From Streptomyces sp. NBC_00344 (GTDB lineage: Bacteria; Actinomycetota; Actinomycetes; Streptomycetales; Streptomycetaceae), in the NCBI RefSeq assembly GCF_036088315.1, contig NZ_CP107996.1, forward strand, positions 558,001 through 622,000: DNA of 64,000 bases, read 5' to 3'. A program made the translations under genes and the position numbers. How positions within the stretch are numbered: position 1 is the first letter of the stretch; each line of letters starts with the position of its first letter. The notes under the pieces were generated by a model. The model did not search any database and was not told the DNA's origin. It worked only from the letters and a program-made list of their open reading frames with translations. Positions 58,407 through 64,000 of this stretch are shown one piece after another.

Positions 58407-60749
58407 TCAGCCTATGGCGGGCGGGGCCGCCGAGGGGGCGGTGCCCCAGTCGGAGGGCTTGGGCCCGACCGTATAGGAGAGGTTGCGGCCCGAGCGGATC
58501 TCGTCGGTGGTGAGATACGTCTTGGCGTGGCCCTTGCCGTCGACAGCGGCCGACTGGATGTAGCGGTCGGTGTCCGAGGCACCCGGAGCGGACACCGTCA
58601 GGTGACCGTGCGGGTAGTAGCGGCGGTCGAGCTCGAGGTCGACCCGCTCGAAGGCGGGCGTCGAGAGACCCCAGGTGTCGGTGCCCGGCTGCACCGGGAA
58701 GATCCCGATGGATGACAGCACGTTCCAGGCGGACATGGTGCCCAGATCGTCATTGCCCGTCATGCCGGTCGGGGCGTCCGTGAAGAGCGTCAGCGCGGCG
58801 TGTACCACGTCGGTCGTCTTCCAGGGCTGCCCGGTGGAGAGATAGGTGTACGGCGCGATCAGGTCGGGCTCGTTCTGCGGGTTGTACTTGTCCGCGTTGT
58901 AGTAGTCGTAGGGGCCGTTGACCCAGACGTCGCGGGCCGTCTTCGCCGGGTCCGTGAGAAGCTGCTGATAGGCGAAGAAGGAGTCGAGGCGCTGGTTGGC
59001 CGTGTCCTTGCCCCCGATCAGATCCACCATGCCGGAGATGTCCTGCGGGACCATCCACTGGTACTGCCACGAGGTTCCTTCGTGGAAGCCCTCGCTCTGC
59101 GCCGGGTCGGCCGGGCCGGTGAAGGCGCCGTTCTCGTCACGGGCCCGGAAGAAGCCGGTCGTGGGGTCGAAGATGTTGCGGTAGCTCTGGGCCCGTGCCG
59201 CATAGCGGGCGGCATCCGCCTTGTGACCGAGTTCGCCCGCCATCTGGGCGAGCATCGCGTCCGAGAGCGCGTACTCGAGTGTGGCCGATGCGCCGTGGTC
59301 GAAGTCCGAGTCACCGGGCTTGGCGTGCGGGCGGTCCTTGATGTACGGCGCGAAACCGTTCTTGATGTACTCGGTGTTGGCCTCGCGGCCCACCGCGGGA
59401 GAGTCATCGGGCGGGGTGCCGTCGGCGTTCTTCTTCAGCGCGCGGTACGCCTGCTCCTCGTATCCCTTGAGCAGCCCCTGCTGGTAGGCGTTGGTGAGGA
59501 ACGGCGTGACCGGGTCACCGGTCATGATGTTCGTCTCGACCGTTCCGTAACCCCACTTGGGCAGCCAGCCGCTCTCTTCGTCGATCTTCAGGACGGAGAT
59601 GGCCATGTTCCTCTCCTCACGCGGGGCGAGCAGCGAGAGGAGCTGGGTCTGGGTGCGGTAGGTGTCCCAGAGGGACCAGTTCTGGTAGTAGTCGAAGCCC
59701 CTGGCCCGGTGGATCTTCTGGTCCCAGCCCGTGTAACGGCCGTCCACGTCACTGCCGATGTTCGGCGCGAGGAAGGACCGGTAGAGCGAGGAGTAGAAGG
59801 TCCGGCGCTGGGTGTCGCTGCCCCCCTTGGCCCGGACCTGCTCGAGCCGGTCCTCCCAGGCCGACTGTGCGGCGTGCTCCGCGCGCTCGAAGCTCCTGCC
59901 GCCCTCGGCGCGCAGATTGCGCGCCGCACCGGAGGCGTCCACGTAACTGATGGCCGTGGTGGCCTCGACCGTGCGGTCCTTGGTGGTGTCGAAGCGGACC
60001 CAGGCGCCGTTGCCCGCCGTGCCGGTGGACTTCCTGGAGCCCTCGGTGACGGTTCCGTCCTTCCAGGTGCCCGACGTGGTGAAGGGGCGGTCGAAGCGGG
60101 TGACGGTATAGAGGGTGTACGGCTTGGTGTCCTGGCAGAACCCGCTGCCGGTGATGGCGGTACGGATCGTGCGGGAGTCGAGGACCTCCACGGTGGTGGA
60201 GAGGGTCTTGTGCAGCGACTGGCCGGCGTTCAGCAGAACATTGGCCTTGCCGGTCGCAGGGAAGGTGTAGCGCTGAACACCGGTGCGCTTGGTGGCGGTG
60301 AGCTCCGCGGTGATTCCGGAGTCGAGGCCCACCTTGTAATAGCCGGGCGCCGCCTTCTCGTCGTCGTGGCTGAACTTCGCCGCGTACTTCGCGTAGTCGG
60401 TCTCGGTGACGTCGCCCGTGGTGGGCAGCGTCGGCAGATCACCGCCGAGACCGCAGCCCACACCGGAGATGTGCACGCTGGAGAAGCCGCGGATCTGGGT
60501 CTGGGCGTGGTCGTAACCGGTGTTGTGGCCGGTGTCCGGCGAGAGCTGGACCATACCGAAGGGGACAGCGGCACCCGGATAGGTGTTGCCCTCGTTCTCT
60601 GTGCCGATGAACGGGTTGACCAGATCGGTCAGTTGATCGCCGGGGTGGGACGCGGCGGCCTGGGCCGTCGGTGCGGCGAGGACTCCGCCGAGGAGGGTGA
60701 CAGCCGCGACGGCCGTTCCCGCTCCGCGAAGCCGTTGGGTCCAATGCAT
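58407..60749 (-). CDS. secreted GH92 family glycosidase (alpha-1,2-mannosidase type)
   Basis: 780 residues, GGAGG 9 nt before the ATG. Sec signal (AGTAVAAVTLLGGVLAAPTAQA). GH92 sequence through the whole length: VNPFIGTENEGNTYPGAAVP, FGMVQLSPDTGHNTGYDH, FSSVHISGVGCGLGGDLPTL, WSLWDTYRTQTQLLSLLAPRE, GFHEGTSWQYQWMVPQD and TGNDDLGTMSAWNVLSSIGI. The usual GNEDxGQ calcium/catalytic motif reads GNDDLGT. GH92 enzymes are exo-acting, Ca-dependent alpha-mannosidases on fungal or host glycans. It is probably co-regulated with the next gene through LacI-type sites. Confidence 0.92.
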   Translation of the reverse strand: MHWTQRLRGAGTAVAAVTLLGGVLAAPTAQAAASHPGDQLTDLVNPFIGTENEGNTYPGAAVPFGMVQLSPDTGHNTGYDHAQTQIRGFSSVHISGVGCGLGGDLPTLPTTGDVTETDYAKYAAKFSHDDEKAAPGYYKVGLDSGITAELTATKRTGVQRYTFPATGKANVLLNAGQSLHKTLSTTVEVLDSRTIRTAITGSGFCQDTKPYTLYTVTRFDRPFTTSGTWKDGTVTEGSRKSTGTAGNGAWVRFDTTKDRTVEATTAISYVDASGAARNLRAEGGRSFERAEHAAQSAWEDRLEQVRAKGGSDTQRRTFYSSLYRSFLAPNIGSDVDGRYTGWDQKIHRARGFDYYQNWSLWDTYRTQTQLLSLLAPREERNMAISVLKIDEESGWLPKWGYGTVETNIMTGDPVTPFLTNAYQQGLLKGYEEQAYRALKKNADGTPPDDSPAVGREANTEYIKNGFAPYIKDRPHAKPGDSDFDHGASATLEYALSDAMLAQMAGELGHKADAARYAARAQSYRNIFDPTTGFFRARDENGAFTGPADPAQSEGFHEGTSWQYQWMVPQDISGMVDLIGGKDTANQRLDSFFAYQQLLTDPAKTARDVWVNGPYDYYNADKYNPQNEPDLIAPYTYLSTGQPWKTTDVVHAALTLFTDAPTGMTGNDDLGTMSAWNVLSSIGIFPVQPGTDTWGLSTPAFERVDLELDRRYYPHGHLTVSAPGASDTDRYIQSAAVDGKGHAKTYLTTDEIRSGRNLSYTVGPKPSDWGTAPSAAPPAIG

Positions 60750-60772
60750 GGATGGAAACCTCCGGGGTTCAT

Positions 60773-60786
60773 TGACATCGTTGTAC
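60773..60786. promoter_or_regulatory. LacI-type operator candidate before the GH92 gene
   Basis: TGACATCGTTGTAC, a slightly degenerate version of the palindrome CGACAACGTTGTCA at 63948-63961 (identical at 11 of 14 positions). It lies 24 nt upstream of the GH92 start, between the two secreted-enzyme genes. Confidence 0.45.
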
Positions 60787-60800
60787 GGCGGCTTGTCCGG

Positions 60801-63800
60801 TCAGGTGAGGCTGATCGAAACGACTGATGCGTCGCCCCTGGCCCAGTCGGGAACGGCGAGGGCCACATAGCGGGCCGATCCGTCCGTCGGCAGGACTCCG
60901 TGCTGCCCGTGCGGGGCGAGCGTTCCCGCGGGCCGGTAGTCGAGACCGTCGGCACTCAACTCCACTCGCGCCGCCGGGATCCGACCGCCGGTCCAGTCCA
61001 CCCGCACCGAACCCGGCCGCATCGCGGCACCGAGGTCGACCACCATGCGGCCGCCGGGTCCCGGTGTCCACGCGGTGTGCGGGCTGCCGTCGACAGCGGC
61101 CGATGGATCGGACATACCGGGCGGCAGCGGTGCGGTGGGGAAGGTCGTGCGGCCCAGCGCGGCATCGGCGATCGGATACGGCGTGACGCCCGGGACGGTG
61201 ACCTCCCTGGCGCGCCCCGAGCGCAGCGTCACACGAGCCGCCGGACCACCGGCTGCGGAAACGGCATAACGGCCGGACGGTCCGGTGAGCCGGACCGTGC
61301 TCGCATCCGTGACTTCGGCGCGGAGCCCGGCGGGGATCCTGGCACCCGTATCGGTACGGAGCGCGAGACGCGGCGGCAGCAGCACGGCGGATCCCGCACC
61401 GAGTTCGGCCCGGTAGACCGTGCCGTCCGCCGTGACGGTCTGGTCGCCGGGGTAGAGGAGCACCTGACCGGACCGCCCGGGGAGGGAGACCAGGGTGCTC
61501 ACCGGTTCCGCCGAGAGGTTGAAGAGACTCAGATGGTCATCGGCGGTGCTCACGGCCACCGCAGCGCTGTCGGCCTTCGGAACCGGGCGGGCGGCTGCCG
61601 CGCGGGTCTTCGGCCCGTCGGCCGACGGATATCCCTCGACGAGCAGCGGCTCGGCAGGCCCGTCCGAGAGGACGACGGTGTCCCCGTACACCGCCAGCGG
61701 GTTGTGCGCCCCGCGCACCACGAGTCCCGCGCGGCCGTCCACGGCGAGCCAGCCACCGTGGCTGCGGAGGTCCGGCTGCGGGTACCGCGCCAGATCGGTC
61801 CAGTGCCGCCCGTCGGCCGAACCCTGCACCGCATAGGCGCGGCCGGCCGCCGACTCCCAGCGAAGGGTCACCCGGTCGAAGCGGTGTTCCTCTCCCAGGT
61901 CGACGGCGAACCAGCTGTCCGCCCGGCCCCGGTCGGTACGGGACACCGCCCAGCGGGTGGCGGTGTCACCGTCCACCGCGAGGGATGCCTGCTTGCCGGT
62001 GTCGGCGGACGACGCGCCGGCAGACGCACCGAGCGCGAGGTCGGGGCCCCTCGCTCCGTCGCGGATCTCGAAGGCGTACAGCGAATAGCCGTAGGCGGGA
62101 TCGGGAGTGACGCCCTGCATCCGGACATATCTGAAGGACGCTGCTTGCACAGCCAGTTCGTCCGTGCGTCCGCTCGCACCGGTACCTGCGGCACTGTCCT
62201 CGGCCGGTACCGTGGCGCTGCCGTCGGCGGCCGTGTAGGTGCGGCTGCCGTCGAGGCCCGCGATGCCCGGCATGGTCAGATTGCGCACCTCCAGATGCCC
62301 CTCCCCCGGGCCGGTCCCGGAGGTCGCGTAGACGACGGCTCCCGATGGAAGCGTGGTCAGGCCTGCGAACCCGGTGTCCAAGGTGAGCAGACTCGCGCTG
62401 CCGTCGAACCCGTCCCGCACCGCGCTGTACGTCAAGGCGTTGCGGACCGTCACCTTCCCGCCGGTCGACGGCAGGAACATGGGGGTGTGCCCGCTGAGAG
62501 CGAAGAGCCAGTCGTCGTGCGCGGGCTGCCAGGCGAATTTCACAAAACCCGGCTTGGTCACGGTGGCCGCCCAGGCGCCGGGCGACTGATGGGCCAGCAG
62601 CCCGGGCCCGGAGGAGAAGTCCTGCGCGCCACCGGCCCGCTCGAACAGCTCACGCTCGCTCAGCGGGCGTACCGGGGAGCCGGTTCGGGCCCGCCATTCG
62701 TGCAGCAGATAGCTGATGGCGATCTCGGCGCGGGCCTCGGGCTCGTACTTGGGCTCACCGGAGAACTTCGCCATCCGGCCGGCCGGCGGGTATGCCTGAT
62801 AGGCCACCAGCCGCTCGGCGAGCGACACTTCGGCGCGCGCGGCCGCGCGGTCACCGACGACCTGGGCCAGGAAGGCGAGCGGGATGACGTCGCGGCCGTA
62901 CAGATGCTCGCGGTCCTCGACCATGGGCATCAGCGGCTCGCCCGCGTCGCTCATGACGGTGAGCAGCGTGTCCCAGAGCGGGCCGGCGTTCGGCTGGGCG
63001 GTCAGCACCTCGGGCAGCGGCTGCCCGGCGGTGAGGAAGTGTGCGGCGTTGCGGCCCGAGGTACGCCACAGTTCGGCCTGGTAGTGGGGGCCGAACGACT
63101 CGTGGTTCTCGACGATGAAGGTGTCGTACAGGTTCTGTGCGGTGTTGTCGCTGACCGCGACGCCGTCCACCAGCGCCGGGTTGGCGAGGTCGGCTGCCGG
63201 CAGCCCCGTCTCGTTACGGCTCCAGCGGCCGAAGGCGTCACGCCAGCCGGCCCGGCGCGCGTCGTCGGGCGCCCAGGCGAGGCCGGGGGCGAGCGACTGG
63301 GCGTACACGCCCATCTCCTCGAGCTTGGTGTCGCCCCGGAAACCGCCGGTCTGCCCATGCGGAGTCCAGCCGCCCGAGTCCGGATCATCCGCGGTGCCGA
63401 GGCCGGTGGTGTACTGCGCCTGTTCCCGGGCGATGGTGTCGACGTTGCGGCGGGTGGCCTGGTCGAGACCGTCCCAGAGGAGCCGCGCGGCAAGGATGAA
63501 GTACGACTGGAACGTGGTGTCGAAGAAGAGCTTGCGACCCCACTCGGTACCTCCGGTGAGCCGGTTGGAGGCAGCGAAATGGGTGATCGTGGCCAGCGTC
63601 CGGGAACGCAGGGTCTCACGGTCGATTCCGGCCGAATCGGCGTCATAGCTGCCCCGGGTCAGCAGGACCGCATGGCCGAGGACGACGGCGAATCCGAAGT
63701 CCTTGACGGTGTAGTGGCCCTGTCCGGCGTCCCACTGCGTCTCCGACCAGCGGGTGTGGGCGAGCAGGACCCGGTGGTAGGTCGCGGCCACGTCGTCGGG

Positions 63801-63935
63801 CGCGGTGGTTCCGGCGGCGGGTGCCGCGAAGGACCTGCCTGCGCTCAGCGTGAGTGGTGCGGCGGTGAGCGCGGCCGAGATGCCGAGCAACTGGGCGAAA
63901 CGGCGTCGGCCGAGCTCGCGCGGATGGTGCGACAC
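60801..63935 (-). CDS. large secreted protein with F5/8 type C domains, catalytic domain not identified
   Basis: 1044 residues from GTG (VSHHPRELGRR), which has AAGGAG upstream; the TTG 18 nt earlier has none. A twin-arginine-type signal (GRRRFAQLLGISAALTAAP). Residues about 45-600 are Trp/His-rich and helical (TRWSETQWDAGQGHYTVKDF, YFILAARLLWDGLDQATRR, GGWTPHGQTGGFRGDTKLEE), like an alpha/alpha-toroid lyase or glycosidase. F5/8 C (discoidin) modules follow at about 630-730 and 940-1040. It probably acts on an extracellular polysaccharide. It is the first gene of the pair with GH92. Confidence 0.75.
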   Translation of the reverse strand: MSHHPRELGRRRFAQLLGISAALTAAPLTLSAGRSFAAPAAGTTAPDDVAATYHRVLLAHTRWSETQWDAGQGHYTVKDFGFAVVLGHAVLLTRGSYDADSAGIDRETLRSRTLATITHFAASNRLTGGTEWGRKLFFDTTFQSYFILAARLLWDGLDQATRRNVDTIAREQAQYTTGLGTADDPDSGGWTPHGQTGGFRGDTKLEEMGVYAQSLAPGLAWAPDDARRAGWRDAFGRWSRNETGLPAADLANPALVDGVAVSDNTAQNLYDTFIVENHESFGPHYQAELWRTSGRNAAHFLTAGQPLPEVLTAQPNAGPLWDTLLTVMSDAGEPLMPMVEDREHLYGRDVIPLAFLAQVVGDRAAARAEVSLAERLVAYQAYPPAGRMAKFSGEPKYEPEARAEIAISYLLHEWRARTGSPVRPLSERELFERAGGAQDFSSGPGLLAHQSPGAWAATVTKPGFVKFAWQPAHDDWLFALSGHTPMFLPSTGGKVTVRNALTYSAVRDGFDGSASLLTLDTGFAGLTTLPSGAVVYATSGTGPGEGHLEVRNLTMPGIAGLDGSRTYTAADGSATVPAEDSAAGTGASGRTDELAVQAASFRYVRMQGVTPDPAYGYSLYAFEIRDGARGPDLALGASAGASSADTGKQASLAVDGDTATRWAVSRTDRGRADSWFAVDLGEEHRFDRVTLRWESAAGRAYAVQGSADGRHWTDLARYPQPDLRSHGGWLAVDGRAGLVVRGAHNPLAVYGDTVVLSDGPAEPLLVEGYPSADGPKTRAAAARPVPKADSAAVAVSTADDHLSLFNLSAEPVSTLVSLPGRSGQVLLYPGDQTVTADGTVYRAELGAGSAVLLPPRLALRTDTGARIPAGLRAEVTDASTVRLTGPSGRYAVSAAGGPAARVTLRSGRAREVTVPGVTPYPIADAALGRTTFPTAPLPPGMSDPSAAVDGSPHTAWTPGPGGRMVVDLGAAMRPGSVRVDWTGGRIPAARVELSADGLDYRPAGTLAPHGQHGVLPTDGSARYVALAVPDWARGDASVVSISLT

Positions 63936-63947
63936 GCCGGACTCCTT

Positions 63948-63961
63948 CGACAACGTTGTCA
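63948..63961. promoter_or_regulatory. LacI-type operator palindrome
   Basis: CGACAACGTTGTCA, containing the perfect 12-bp palindrome GACAACGTTGTC, 13 nt upstream of the F5/8-C protein's GTG. The central ACGT and flanking TGACA/TGTCA arms are typical of LacI-family sites controlling saccharolytic genes in Streptomyces. Confidence 0.6.
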
Positions 63962-64000
63962 GAACGCGATCATTGTTGGTTCCTGTGCGACGGGAGTCAA

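Noticed and set aside
58800..60827. 675-codon plus-strand frame
   Set aside because: Antisense to GH92; Val/Gly/Arg-rich with no features.
1..64000. tRNA, rRNA or secondary-metabolite gene cluster
   Set aside because: No tRNA-like cloverleaf with an intact T-loop, no rRNA sequence and no PKS, NRPS, terpene or RiPP maturase gene was recognised by reading. A tRNAscan or antiSMASH run would be decisive.

Overview
The window is chromosomal DNA from a Streptomyces or a very close relative. It is strongly G+C-rich throughout, many genes begin with GTG or TTG, adjacent genes are often coupled by ATGA/GTGA overlaps, and the content is typical of the genus: the ergothioneine genes egtABC(D), SpoIIE-type phosphatases, SCO0930-type lipoproteins and a DUF574-type methyltransferase. 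From memory, the order trxA - egtABC - sdhBAC - rmdA-like - SCO0930-like lipoprotein - ECF sigma factor - GH92 follows the left-arm segment of S. coelicolor around SCO0885 to SCO0948. That synteny should be confirmed by alignment. No rRNA, tRNA, CRISPR array, intact insertion sequence or secondary-metabolite cluster was seen.

Layout. 1-5.5 kb: the 3' end of a rhamnulokinase gene with a 19-bp-stem terminator, a ferritin-like protein, small hypothetical proteins, a PAS-GAF-PP2C phosphatase and a DinB-type protein. 5.5-14.3 kb: a HAF-repeat secreted protein broken by one amber codon, a LysR/MFS divergent pair, dienelactone hydrolase, aquaglyceroporin, a GlcD-like FAD oxidase, a mercuric-reductase-like flavoprotein and thioredoxin. 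14.5-18.3 kb: thiolase, GH18 protein, and a MazF/PemK-like protein lying tail-to-tail with a PARG-like macrodomain protein. 18.4-23.1 kb: the ergothioneine operon egtA-egtB-egtC, in which native egtD is cut after about 28 codons and a complete, divergent, lower-G+C egtD follows.

23.5-28.4 kb: an OmpA-like protein and a lipoprotein, an orphan sugar-binding lipoprotein next to a wrecked GntR regulator, dodecin and an LLM oxidoreductase. 28.5-30.9 kb: a short UvrA-like ABC protein. 30.9-35.3 kb: sdhBAC with a divergent LysR regulator. 35.3-38.3 kb: a PAS-GGDEF-EAL protein (rmdA-like) and a methyltransferase. 38.5-44 kb: a repeat lipoprotein, a polyproline protein, a DUF4239 protein, a universal stress protein, a CapA-like lipoprotein and an ECF sigma factor. 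44-48.7 kb: a LytTR regulator, a small membrane protein, an SSS symporter and a LytS-type kinase in one operon, then an anti-sigma factor. 48.6-51.8 kb: lactonase-like amidohydrolase, aldo/keto reductase and WS/DGAT. 52-55.5 kb: a second PP2C phosphatase carrying its own HATPase domain, then a YndJ-DUF1990 pair behind two identical palindromes. 55.6-64 kb: a 57-codon ORF, a zinc-ribbon SDR, a secreted SH3 protein, a GH92 alpha-mannosidase and a large secreted F5/8-C protein. The last two share LacI-type operator-like sites.

Themes. Redox and thiol buffering is prominent (ergothioneine, thioredoxin, flavoproteins, ferritin-like). There is stress and development signalling (c-di-GMP, two PP2C phosphatases, ECF sigma and anti-sigma) and saprophytic carbohydrate use (rhamnulokinase, GH18, GH92, sugar-binding protein, fucose-type oxidation). 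Recent decay or exchange is visible at four places: the HAF gene, egtD, the GntR gene and a possible transposase stub behind egtD.
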